A DNA stretch of 64,000 bases from Triglochin maritima (GCA_963682175.1 OY821775.1:11876501-11940500), one strand, 5' to 3'; shown: positions 35,030 through 46,170, numbered from the stretch's first letter. The notes: generated from the sequence alone by a model not told the origin. Numbers and translations are program-made.

Positions 35030-35961
35030 CGCTCCGAGATGAACGAGTGTGTGACCCCACAATCAAATAGCACTTTGGCTACCAAACCGGCAACATAGAG
35101 CGCACCTTCCACTAGAGTGCTGACGTCCCTCGCCTCATCAGCCTGGATGGTGAAAACTTGCCTGGTCCTCTGTCACTGTTGAGATGGAACAAAAGGATGG
35201 TGACCTTCGTCTCTGCCCACCGTTAGGGGTCTCGCTCGACCATTAGACTCGCTTGACCCACTCGGACAATCTCTAGCATAGTGACTCGACTGACCACAAC
35301 TGAAACAAACCCCAGAACGGGTCCCACACTCTCGCCCTGGGTGGACCTTACCACAACTCCCTCACGGCTCAAGCTGACATGCACTGCTCCCCTCAATATG
35401 GGGCCTCTTGCCCGGATTCCATGCTAGTGGAACTCCCAGAAGTCCATTGATCTTCCCTTGCGGCCTCCTAGACTCTGTGTAGTTCTCCTGATAGTCCTGG
35501 TCTATGATGGTCGCAAACTTCACATCATCTGTCAAAGTCTGCGACATACTGTAGGTCACGCGAGTACGAAGCTGCTTCTGAAACCTCCGTACAAACTTCC
35601 TCGCTCTCTGAACTGGCATCACACAGATCTCCAGGCAATAACGCTCCAGAGCGTTGAACTTCCGGAAATAGACCGCCAGTGCCATCCCCCCTGCTCGAGG
35701 GCCATGAACTCCTTTTTCTTCTCGTCCCTTACATGCTCTGGAAAATACTGCTCATTGAATTTCTCGAGGAACTCATCCTAGATGACATCATCTTTGCCAG
35801 GGAACACCACAACAGTTGTGGTCCTCCACAAGTGGGACGCATCACCGCCCAAAACATAGGTGACCAACCCCACCATTCTCTCCGGGGGACTCCTAATTGC
35901 CTAGAAGATCTACTGGATCTTAAAGACCTAGTACTTGGCAGCCTCTGAATCACCTCTGCAG
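35030..35961 (-). pseudogene. Outer element gag C-terminus and protease start
   Basis: The minus strand continues the gag interrupted at 43935: 'EFLEKFNEQYFPEHVRDEK', 'FRKFNALERYCLEIC', 'RRFQKQLRTRVT' and 'QTLTDDVKFATIIDQDYQEN'. Next comes the knuckle 'CFSCGQSSHYARDC' (about 35300) and a protease start 'AKVLFDCGVTHSFISERF', where Asp-Cys-Gly replaces the usual Asp-Ser/Thr-Gly. There are in-frame stops and a frameshift. The first 151 bp (35807-35957) duplicate sequence also present on the far side of the chromovirus (43935-44085). Confidence 0.82.
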
Positions 35962-36664
35962 TGACGGGGTTTCTTTTTGCTTATGTTGTAGCTCAAAACC
36001 CCGGTCAGCTCCTAGCTAAACCTCCCTCGTTAGCTATAGACAAAACCCTAAGAGTAGCCTTGTAAGAATCCCCCAACTCAGTGTTCACTCAAACACACTC
36101 AAGAATGGAGCAATCCCCGTTTTGTATTTCTCTACACAAACATACAAACGTACAAGTCTCTCAGATGGGTTGGTTGTGACAACTCCACAACTCAACGCCC
36201 CTATATATAGGTCTCAACCTATAGCTATTTGCTCCAAGAGGCATTCAAGTGCCCACTTGAATGCCTCCATCAACTCAGATCTAAAGGCGTATGGAGAGCC
36301 AGGAAAGTTTCATTGTTTGTACCAACGAACCAGCAAACTTTCCTTATGTGTCGCGTCCTTTCAGATACTTGCCTTCTTTGCACCAACGAGCCAGGTAGCT
36401 TTCCTTATCTGCTCGTCTGTTGGATGCACCTCACGTGCCAAGCTTCCAACATGCCATGTTTGCTTGACTTGGTCACGTCCCTGATCCGAGAGAAGATCGG
36501 CCCGGATCCTAGCAAGCTCACTTGATCAACCTGTTTGTGTCCAAGCCTCCTGCTTGTGTCCACGGGCCCGCGTGACCCAATGCATTCTCCTGAACACCCC
36601 TCCTTTGGTTAAGTCCAGGAAACCATTGGCGTCACAAGGCCATAGCAGCCTTAAGGGTGTAACA
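35962..36664 (-). repeat. 3' LTR of the chromovirus
   Basis: This 703-bp LTR carries a TATA-like ctatatatag near 36210. It is a direct copy of 43253-43934. Confidence 0.9.
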
Positions 36665-36699
36665 AGTCTCCCCCACCCGTTTCCTTCGTCGTCCTCGAC

Positions 36700-38779
36700 A
36701 AAGACGTGGTTTGTCACTCGAAGTATGCTTGAATCAAGCCCTCGTACTGCCAGAGGGTTATGTCTCGTTCCCAAGTATTCTCGGTCGATGGAAGCCCCTT
36801 CCATTTGACGAGATAGTAGATGTTCTGATTCCTCCTACTGCCCCCTTCTTTTTCCTTTCCAAGATGGCATCTGCCTCCTTGGTGAAGGTGGTGCCCGAGT
36901 AGGGATTGACCTTGAAGGGTCCTCTTGGTCTTCCATATATTTCCTCAGGTTGCTTACATGGAACACGAGATGTATTTTGTACCTATCTGGTAGTTCAATA
37001 TGATAGGCGGCGTTGCCTACTCGTTTCAAGATGACAAATGACCCATCATACTTTTGAATTTCCAATTTGTTGGCATCTTTGGTTAAGATCTTCTTCCAGA
37101 TCTGTGGGGTGAGCTTCAATAGAACTTTCTCCCCTTTCTCAAACTCAAGGTGTCTTCGTCCCTTGTCAGCAGCTCGCTTCATCCTGTCCTGAGCTTTGGC
37201 AAGCAAGTATCTCGCCTCCTCGGATCGATCGAACCTTGCTTTGACAAATCTATATGTTGCTGGACAATGGCCCTCGTCTTGCTTTGCAAGCTCGTGTAGC
37301 GTCATCGGTTGCCTGCCCGTCGCCACCTCGAATGGACTCTGGCCAGTGATGGAAGTCTTGTGCAAGTTGTAACAAAACTGTGCTACATCCATGAGATCCA
37401 CCCAGTTGCTTTGGTTGGCCAAAACATAGTGCCTCAGGTACTCCTCCAAGATGCCATTGATCCTCTCGGTATGTCCATCAGTCTCGGGGTGATTGGCAGT
37501 GGAGAAGGCGAGTTGTGTCCCCGACAACTCGAACAGACGCTTCCAAAATTTCCCTGTAAATCTTGGGTCCCTGTCGCTAACAGTGTCCTTGGGTACGCCC
37601 CAGTGTTTCACAACGTCCCTCATATTCGTTGCTACCTCAGTTGGGCATACCTTCGGTGTTGCTATGAAGATAGCATATTTCGAGAATCGATCAACAACTA
37701 CCATTATTGGTGCCATCCCGTCCACGAGTGGGAGCCCGGAGATAAAGTCCATGGAACAACTTTGCCAAGGTTGCTCTGGGATAGGGAGTGGCTGTAGCTG
37801 CCCGCCTTGCTTCATTCTCTCTGGTTTACCTTGCTGGCAAATGAGACAAGTATGGACGTATAGCTCCACGTCCTTCTCCATCCCTGGCCAGTAATAGCTA
37901 CTACTCAACAAGGCCATGGTCCGCTCAGTCCCTGGGTGCCCAGCCCAGCGCGAGTCGTGAGTCTCCTTCATGAGCTCCCGCCTAAGTCCGCCAAGCTTAG
38001 GTACGAAGGGTCGTCGTCCCTTGGCATAGAGGATCACATCCTCGAACCAGTAGCGCCTTGTGATCCCATCCTCGATTTGCTTCTTGATTCTAAGACATTC
38101 AGAGTCTTGCTAAGTTTGGCCCCTCAGCTTCGTGAGCATGTCGCCTTCTATGCTGGTGATGGAAGAAATGTGACATGTCTCCTCACAGACAATGCGGCTC
38201 AAGGCGTCCGCTACCTGGTTGATGCACCCCGGCTTGTACTTGAGTTCGTAGTCGAACTCAGCCAAGTAATCTTGCCACCTCGCTTGCTTTGGGCTTAGCT
38301 TTTTCACAGTTTCCCAACAGCTAATCACAACGTTGTCTGTCCATACTACGAACTTTGTCCTGAGTAGGTATACCCGCCAAGTGCGTAGCCAATGTACAAC
38401 GGCCGTCATTTCCCGTTCATGCACATAGTAGCGCATCTCTGTTGCATTAAGCTTGCAACTTTCGTAAGCGATTGGGTGCCCATTTTGGGTAAGCACCCCT
38501 CTGATTGCCAAGTCTGACGCGTCGGTGAAGACTTCGAATGGCAAATTCCAGTCTGGCAACTTGAGAACATGTGTAGTTGTCACCACCCGCCTCAGTTCAT
38601 CGAATGCCTCCTGGCATTGCGGTTCCCATGCCCACCACCGATATTTCTTCAATAGGTCGGTGAGTGGTGCGGCAATCCTTGAGTAGCTCTTGACGAATTT
38701 GTGGTAGTAGTTTGTCAACCCAAGGAAAGACCTTAGTTCTGCCACCTTCTTCGGTGCCACCTTCTTCGGTACTGGCCAT
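36700..38779 (-). pseudogene. Chromovirus pol, second half: RNase H, integrase, chromodomain
   Basis: The minus-strand frame resumes at the LTR C edge with 'QWPVP' and '[18 protein letters not shown]', then RNase H '[16 protein letters not shown]' and 'QVADALSRI'. Integrase (38037-36835) has the HHCC region 'HDSRWAGHPGTERT' ... 'CLICQQGK' and core residues in 'SMDFISGLP', 'SDRDPRFTGKFW' and 'NHPETDGHTERING'. The C-terminal 'FHVSNLRKY' leads, after a frameshift, to a chromodomain piece 'YYLVKWKGLPSTENTWE' near 36790. The chromodomain directs chromovirus integration to marked chromatin. One stop lies between RNase H and integrase (about 38105). Confidence 0.9.
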
Positions 38780-40948
38780 TGTAGGATTTCGTGTCCCTAT
38801 GTATGTATATATTTTAAAATTTTAATATAACATACAAGATCGATTTTCATATTTTCAGCAATTTTATGTACATCTATTTGTGTTTTATTCTAATAACATG
38901 CAACCTACATTTATTAAAATAATCCACAAAGATAGAATCATACCTAAAGGTTCTCTAAAACGTTTTTGATGATCCGGAGTCGCGTTGCCCGCTGAATCGT
39001 CCACGGAATTGCCTCCGAGTGTTCACCAAACTCTAAACAAAGTTAGAGAGAAAGGAGCTAGTCAATCAATCTCTAACAAGGTTTAGAATCAAGCTAATTA
39101 CCCCTCTTTAAGCTCCTGAGAATCTTATCTCCAAAACTTAAATTTACTAAGAGATTTTCGTGGTGATTAGGGAGAGATTAATGAGAGAAAGAATTTTGCA
39201 TTAGTATTAAAACAAGTAGGAATATGTGCCCTTTTATAGACTCCCAAAACATCCTTATCAAGAGTTATTATTTAGTCATTATCTCTTGTTTTTCTCTACT
39301 AAAATTAATCTCTAAATTCCACATCATCACCCACAAAAAACGTTTTGATTAAATATGGAATTATTCCACTCATGATTTAAATAACCTCTTAATAATTCAG
39401 GCAGAATCGTTCTTGTTCGGTAGACCGAGAATTATTCGGTCAACCGAACCATTCGGTTATAACACGTGTTTGGTGCACCGTGAGCTAGACGGTCGACCGA
39501 ATCCGTATGAGAAAAATTCCCTGGAAGAATTCGGACGAACCACGTCTTTTAATCGGTCTACCGTTGACCCACCAAAATCGCTCCTGGGACATAGTCATCG
39601 GATGACCGGGTCAAATTCGGTCTACCGAAAATACTACTTCTCAGTTGACCGTGCACACTCGGTTAACCGAACCCGATTGTCCAGGCACTCCAGACAATTT
39701 CGGTCAACCAATTGCGCTTACCCGTTTCTTAATCGATTAACCGATCAGAAGATACCCCGGTCGACCGAACCATGAACGATTCACCGTGTTTGACCCTGAT
39801 TTTACCTTTGTCAAAATTTGGATTTATTTCCAACAAAATTTGATCTTTTGGGTTTTTTAGCAATTCACATCCTATATATATCATCATATGTAATATTAAA
39901 TTATTACACCCCATAATATATACCACATATGAATTTATTATGATTCTAATTATGTCAATTCTCATGACATATTGATTTTAATTAATTCACCACATGTGTC
40001 CTATTTTCACATGAAACCTGACACATCATATGAACTTAAAATCAACCTCTTGTGTTCCAGTTTTGTGGTGTGACCTATAGGAGGATCTAAGCCAAATTGG
40101 CAGTGATATTAAACACTTAATATCTCAAACTATAAACGGTATCTAGCTACACATTATAGCTACCCAATTAGCATATATGTCTTTGTTCCACCCGAATCAA
40201 AACACGATCCATTTAGTGATGTAAGTGCACCACTTGTGTCCATCCCTTGCCTCATGATATTAAGAATATATACAAAGTAGAAATGTGTCACCTTTGTATT
40301 ATATTCATTTCTTGATCTCTCTAAGCTAATTATAACTATGTGACTTAACTCAAGTCACATTGTGCACATTATAATTTTGCTTTATCAATGAGCCCACTAA
40401 TATCATCACTCAATTAAGAGGGACAATGATAATCGTTTGACTAGCTATCTTTTCCAGCACAAGTCATGTTCAACCAACTATTGCCGTTATCACTACACTC
40501 ATTGGTAGCTTTTGACAATAATCAAATTAAACACTTCTTGAGTGAAAAGATGTAAGTCTCATATCTTAGGATCCAAGACACAATAAAACATTAATGACAC
40601 GAAACACAATTCCATAATGTTTTACTTGTTAGGTCTATTCAATATATAAAAGTAATATTTTCCTCTTTTATATACTCGTGTCGTCAATTATTTGTAGAGC
40701 TACAACAATCGATGACCAACACGACAATCTTATCTCGGTAATTAATGTTCCATGTTAACTACCATGATTGAGAATAACTTTTGATTTATGTAAACCATTA
40801 TCTTTTAGATCTCTACGGTTAAGAACGAAGCACCTCTTCCTTAACACTTCCAAAAGATGAATACTATAATCAAGTAACAAAATGTTTGTACATTCAATTC
40901 ATAATAATTGACATATAAAAGTAAAACTTTTAGAACACATTCCTTTCA
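38780..40948 (-). mobile_element. Solo LTR C (2.2 kb)
   Basis: This is an inverted, colinear copy of LTRs A and B. Read on the minus strand it starts TGAAAGGAATGTG and ends AAATCCTACA. The flanking duplication is gccat on the plus strand (38775-38779 and 40949-40953). It sits in the chromovirus RT between 'IEAIEQW' and 'QWPVPKK', splitting the gene. The TATA box is at 39231-39240 (minus) and the palindrome cluster at 39418-39790. There is no coding content. Confidence 0.9.
39418..39790. repeat. CGGT-NN-ACCG palindrome cluster in LTR C
   Basis: About a dozen sites occur, with centres AG, CA, CG, CT, TA and TG, for example cggtagaccg (39418-39427), cggtctaccg, cggttaaccg and cggtcgaccg. The cluster begins 178 bp from the TATA box on the upstream side, matching A and B. 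Confidence 0.82.
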
Positions 40949-42215
40949 GCCATTGCTCGATGGCCTCGATCTTCTTTGGGTCCATGCGGACCTCGCCTCT
41001 TCCTATGATGTGCCCCAGAAAAGAGATCTCCTTCTGACCGAAGGCGCATTTCTCAGGCTTCAGGAATAGCCTGTGTTGCCGCAACTTGTCGAACGCCAAT
41101 CTGAGATGTCGCTCATGCGTCTCCAAGTCCCTGCTATAAACAACAATGTCGTCCAAAAATGTACTACAACAAAGTCATCTATGTAGTCGCTAAAGACATC
41201 ATTCATTAAGTTACAAAAAGTTGCTGGTGCATTTTTCAAGCCAAATGGCATGACTAAAAACTCATAAGACCCATAGCGAGTGACGCAGACAGTCTTGGGC
41301 ACGTCCTCCTCTGCAATCTGGACCTGGTAGTAACCACTCCTCAAGTCCATCTTGGAGAAATACTGCGCTTGCCCAAGTTTAACGAACAAGTCCTCCACGT
41401 GTGGCACCGGGTACTTGTTCTTGATGGTCACCTTGTTCAGCGCGCGGTAGTCTATGCACAACCGCAAGCTTCTGTCCTTTTTCTGAAAGATGACGGGTGC
41501 TCCATATGGAGCATTGTTGGGTCGTAATAGTCCAGCATCAAGCAACTCCTTCAGTTGCTTCTTAAGTTCCTCCAGGTGGATCGGGGCCATGCGGTATGGG
41601 GCTTGGGCAGGTGGTCGAGCTCCGGGCACAAGCTCTATCTTGTGATCTACAACTCATTTTGGTGGTAGCTCTTTCGGTAGGGTGTTGGGCATGATGTCGC
41701 CGTAGAGTTTCAGTAGCGACTGGATCTCAGCAGGTGCCTCCTCCATAAGGCCCTCGTCTGGTTCCACAAGAGCAGCTAGAAAGGTCTCCTCCCCTTTTCG
41801 GATGCCATCTTTGAGCTGCAAGGCTGAGAGTAGCCTCACGACCCCTTCCTCGTCCACACCCTTGACGAAACAAGGTGTGCCACCCCCAGTGACCATTATG
41901 CCTCCCAGATAGGGCATTACGCCCACCTGTGCCTGCATAAAAAAATCCATACCTAAAATGACTTTGAAGTCACCGAGGGACACGAACATGAAGTTGCTGG
42001 TACCGCTCCAGTTGCTAACCTCCAGGCACGCACGGGCCACCTCAGCAATCTTCCTTGCCTCCGAGTTAACCGCTTTGACGAGGCTTCCATCTTTGGCAAG
42101 CTCTAACCCCAATGCCCTTGTCTCTGTCTCAGCGACAAAGTTATGTGTTGCCCAGTGTCCACCATGGCTCGTACCTTGTGGGCGTTGATAGTAGCCTCCA
42201 CGTGAAGCAGGTCAC
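40949..42215 (-). pseudogene. Chromovirus pol, first half: protease and reverse transcriptase
   Basis: On the minus strand the protease motif 'VRAMVDTG' (about 42160) is followed by a frameshift, and the frame of 42112-41654 continues the protease ('VSLGDFKVILGMDFF'). After one stop, RT runs 41629-41060: '[17 protein letters not shown]', '[19 protein letters not shown]', '[15 protein letters not shown]', '[15 protein letters not shown]'. A one-base shift precedes the active-site '[15 protein letters not shown]' in the frame of 41156-40899. RT breaks off at solo LTR C. Confidence 0.9.
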
Positions 42216-43233
42216 AACCCTTTTTTCCTCGAAAACTCCCGATAGCATTCAAGAGTTTCAGTGGATTGACCCTTACCTCATCTTGCTCATTGGCCACAAA
42301 TGCGTTTAGTTTCTCCTTCTTTGGGCATTCCTTAGCTCGGTGAGGACCATCGCATATGAAGCATCCCCTTGGCTTCTTGGTCCTACCTTTGTCCAGCTTT
42401 GGCCCCTCACATTTCTTGGACTTGGGTTTGCCTTTTCCCTTGTCCTTACTCTTGTCCTTGCCCTTCGTCTCCTGTTGCCCAGTTGTCTTGTAGTCCACAA
42501 GGGCATCAACGGCGATCAGGGCCATTTGGAGATCTTTGACGCCAAGTCTCCGAAGCTCGGTTTGCACCCATCCTTGCAGTCCGGCAATGAAATTGTACAA
42601 CTTGTCCTCTTCACTCATGGATTTGATATCCAACAACAAGGATGAGAAGTCCTTCACGTACTCGCGTACCGTGCTCATATGCTTGAGCCTCCTAAGTGCA
42701 TCACGAGCCATCCAGGCGGTGTTGGTTGGCAAGAACTGGGCACGCAGTTCCTTGGTCATGTCCTCCGATGTGGAGATGGTTGGCTGGGCGGGGTCGACGC
42801 TCCTCGATCGCCACCACAGCTTAGCGTCCCCTGCAAGAAACATAGCCCCAAATGTTACCTTGTGAACCTCTTTTGTGGAGAGTGCCTTGATGTATTCTTC
42901 CAAGTCCCAAAGGAAGTTCTCGAGCTCCTTAGCATTCCTGGCTCCATGGAAAGCTTTGGGCTCGGGAACCTTCAGTCCTTTCCCACCCGTCTCGTCCCCA
43001 TGCTAGCGCAAGGCGCGCTTGACAAACGCCATATCATCTACCAACATATCAAGCCTTAGAGTCATCTCCTCCTTGACCTCACCCCGGGTGTCTTCAATGG
43101 TCATCCTCGAGACGAGCTCCTGGACGGTTGCCTCCAGTGCTTGGATTCGGTTGTCACGCTCAAGATTTGCCGCCTCCAAGACTCGAACCTTACCCTCAAG
43201 GGCAACGAGACGCTCCGCCGTTCTTGTTTCCAT
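42103..43233 (-). pseudogene. Chromovirus gag with zinc knuckle
   Basis: The ATG at 43233 lies directly after the primer-binding site. The N-terminal 76 codons contain a coiled-coil-like stretch ('LEGKVRVLEAANLERDNRI') and end at one stop near 43003. The frame then continues with 'AMFLAGDAKLWWRSR', 'LRRLKHMSTVREYVKDF' and a Lys-rich linker, and the CCHC knuckle 'CFICDGPHRAKECP'. Gag forms the particle and binds element RNA. Only the one stop and the protease frameshift spoil it. Confidence 0.88.
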
Positions 43234-43252
43234 CAGCTCTGATACCAGGAAC

Positions 43253-43934
43253 TGACGGGGTTTCTTTTTGTTTATGTTACAGCTGAAAACCCCGATCAGC
43301 TCCTAGCTAAACCTCTCTCATTAGCTATGGAAAAACCCTAAGAGTAGCCTTGTAAGAAGCCCCCAAGTCAGTGTTCACTCAAACACACTCAAGAATGGAG
43401 CAATCCGCATTCTGTATTTCTCTACACAAACATACAAACGTACAAGTCTCTCAGATGGGTTGGTTGTGACAACTCCACAACTCAACGCCCATATATATAT
43501 GTCTCAACCTATAGCTATTTGCTCCAAGAGGCATTCAAGTGCCCACTTGAATGCCTCCATCAACTCAGATCTAAAGCGCATGGAGAGCCATGAAAGTTTC
43601 ATTGTTTGTACCAACGAACCAGTAAACTTTCCTTATGTGTCGCGTCCTTTCAGATACTTGCCTTCTTTGCACCAACGAGCTAGGTAGCTTTCCTTATCTT
43701 CTCATCTGTTGGATGCACGTCACGTGCCAAGCTCCCAACATGTCATGTTTGCTTGACTTGGCCACGTCCCTGATCCGAGAGAAGATCCGCCTGGATCCTA
43801 GCACACTCACTTGCTCAACCTGTTTGTGTCCATGGGCCCGCGTGACCCAATGCATTCTCCTGAACACCCCTCCTTTGGCTAAGTCCAGGGAACCATTGAC
43901 GTCACAAGGCCATAGCAGCCTTATGGGTGTAACA
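43253..43934 (-). repeat. 5' LTR of the chromovirus
   Basis: This 682-bp copy of 35962-36664 lacks 19 bp next to a repeated gtgtcca, which suggests slippage. Confidence 0.9.
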
Positions 43935-44292
43935 CCACAACAACTGTGGTCCTCCACAAGTGGGACGCATCACCGCCCAAAACATAGGTGGCCAACCCCA
44001 CCATTCTCTCCGGGGGACTCCTAATTGCCTAGAAGATCTCCTGGATCTTAAAGACCTAGTCCTTGGCAGCCTCTGAATCACCTCTTCCATCAAATGCAGG
44101 CGGATGTCGGCGCATAAAGCAGTCGTGAACCGCTCCCACCCCCGTTGTCTCCTCTCTGGAAGACTGGCGCTCTAGAAGAATGCTCAATCTCTGCACGGTG
44201 TCGTAGAGCACTGCCGCTCCACAACCCCTAGTCTCCCCGCTGGTGTTATGACCACGTGGGGGAGGTCTCAGGCGTCTCAGAGGCATACACAC
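43935..44292 (-). pseudogene. Outer element gag N-terminus
   Basis: The minus strand from 44292 reads 'MPLRRLRPPPRGHNTSGET', then 'FMRRHPPAFDGRGDSEAA' and, after a frameshift, 'PPERMVGLATYVLGGDA', as in long-LTR gypsy gag proteins. It stops where the chromovirus 5' LTR begins and is continued at 35961 on the other side. It belongs with LTR E and its primer site, 110 bp upstream. Confidence 0.78.
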
Positions 44293-44415
44293 GAGACATT
44301 AAAACAGAAATCAAATGACTATGCATGCATGCTCTACAAATGAAAACTATCTAAAAGACTTCTAAGGTTGTTTCTTTGGACAAGTACATCGGAACTGATC
44401 ACTCTGATACCAAGT

Positions 44416-46170
44416 TGTAACGTCCTCAAACAACGGAAAATTTAAACTTTTAAACATATAATCAAACACGAGGATATTATACAGGATACCGGTGCACCAA
44501 CATATATATCAAATATATACCCGAATGTTTCAAAAGTTTGATTACATCAAAACTTATAAGGAAATGTACATGTAATCACTACAACCTCAAAAATGGGAAA
44601 AACATGATCTGACTCCAGACGTGCTCCTCCTCAGTCACCACCTCCTAGTGCCCCTCACGACTTGAAACAAAACATGGAATTATGATTGAGTTTCCCATAA
44701 GGAAATCCCGTATGCCAAACCCTTATTCCAATAAATGAACTAGACAACTACTAGCATTGTACGATACCAAAATTTAGTAAAACAAACATCGTCGTCAAAA
44801 CTGGGCCTCAGGGATCTCTCTCCCAGCCTCAACAGTCAAAAACCACAACGGGTCTCAATGGTTCTCTCACCCAACACCCACACGTGCCCTAAACACCACA
44901 GCCAGAAACATCCTCAGCCAACAACACGTACAAACTGTCACCACGACCGGAATGATCCTCAGCTAACCACACGTACCACAGATCACTATCAGACTGACAA
45001 TGCGTACCATTGCCCCCAAAAGGTCGAGGACCCGTTGCCCTCAAGATGATTTCACAACACACCAAACTGAGCAGAAACGGTCGACCAAAACAAGCATACT
45101 GATCGATTGGTTCCCTCCAGGAACGCAAAAGAGTTTGACCGTCTCCGCGACCGGTCGAGCCACAAATAACTAACAAAATGACCAATCAATCAAACAAAGG
45201 TCACAGACGGTCGACCGTTTGGATGGTCTATGCCACAACATAATATAATAATGAACGTCCCAACGGTCTAACGGCAAAGGGGACCCGATCGACCAAAAAA
45301 TAACATGGACTCCAAGCTTCCTTAATGTCCACGACCGGTTGAACAAGGCACACACCGGTTGAACAAACTTTTAAGTTAACTTAAGTTATAGGTCAAACAA
45401 ATCATATAGGCGGTTGACCGTTTGGATGATCTACGCCCTAACCGACTTAGCTACTGGTAGAATCGGTCAAACAGATCAAAAGAGCGGTCGACCATTTAGA
45501 TGGGCTACACCCCCAACCGACTTACCACAATGCATTCGGTCGAACGGTAAAAGAGACCCGATCGACGAAAATACATCAGGGCTTGCCTCAAACACACAAC
45601 GGGTCGACCGCCTCAAGGAATCGTTCGACCGGTGTAAGGCAGAAACTCGCATTACACTAACGTCTGTCGACCGTATCACCAATCGGTTGACTGAAAGCAG
45701 CAGAACTTTGTTGAACAAAACGTCCGACGAGCCTTTCGGCCTACCGTCGACGACTCCAACACTCACACAATCTTAGGTGAGCATAAAAGCAGAGCTTGAC
45801 ATACCTTTAAGGCTTGAAGAAACCTTTGAAGATCAACGACGAAAGCTTCCACAAGCACTTCCTCGCAAACGAACATTTCTCCGGTGAGCTTCTCACGCTA
45901 GCTCACACCAACCACGATCACACCTCCTTAGGACATGCCCTTTCAGCTCCCTTCGCACCAAGCACGATCAGAGTGTGTGTGAGGGAGAGAGAGATTGAGA
46001 AGAGTTGAAGTGAAGAGTGAAGAAGGAGAAAGAGTTGGGCTTTTACCTTTAAATACACCACCTTTTTCATCCACCAATCGGAGCCCTCCACCTCATCACA
46101 AATCTCTCCCTAAACAAACATTAGTCAAGACAAAACAATATTAACCTTAAGCAAGGATTAGGATCTAACA
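44416..46170 (-). repeat. LTR E, 5' LTR of the outer element (1.75 kb)
   Basis: On the minus strand it starts TGTTAGATCCTAATCC, ends GAGGACGTTACA and is followed after three bases by the primer site. It is related to solo LTR D. A TATA-like tatttaaag is near 46050 and a pyrimidine-rich leader follows, so the palindrome cluster (45077-45750) should lie within transcribed R/U5 sequence. The TSD cannot be tested because the other end is missing. Confidence 0.8.
45077..45750. repeat. CGGTCGACCG palindrome cluster in LTR E
   Basis: Many full and half sites occur (acggtcgaccgtttgg near 45209, gcggttgaccg near 45411, agcggtcgacca near 45484, gggtcgaccg near 45602 and others). They are more decayed than in LTR D. 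Confidence 0.78.

Larger units (their letters stand above)
35962..43934 (-). mobile_element. Ty3/gypsy chromovirus, nested, with solo LTR C inside
   Basis: LTRs of 703 bp (35962-36664) and 682 bp (43253-43934) start tgttacaccc on the minus strand and end in ccccgtca. The difference is mainly a 19-bp deletion in the 5' LTR. The primer site tggtatcagagc is at 43236-43247 and the polypurine tract tgggggagact precedes the 3' LTR. Gag, protease, RT, RNase H, integrase and a chromodomain follow. The 5-bp flanks tgcag and ccaca do not match, and the flanking host sequence overlaps by 151 bp. Solo LTR C interrupts RT. The insertion lies in the gag of the outer element. Confidence 0.9.
35030..46170 (-). 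mobile_element. Truncated long-LTR gypsy-like element hosting a nested chromovirus
   Basis: On the minus strand the order is 5' LTR E (46170 to 44416), a primer site tggtatcagagt (44401-44412), gag N-terminus (44292 to 43935), an interruption by the chromovirus (43934 to 35962), then gag C-terminus, CCHC knuckle and protease start (35961 to ~35030). Sequence homologous to the element stops inside the protease, so the rest of pol and the 3' LTR are missing. This is the outermost and oldest layer of the nest. The primer site matches the end of initiator-Met tRNA. Confidence 0.8.

Noticed and set aside
37309..38298. Plus-strand frames of 120-162 codons
   Set aside because: They are antisense to chromovirus integrase and RNase H.
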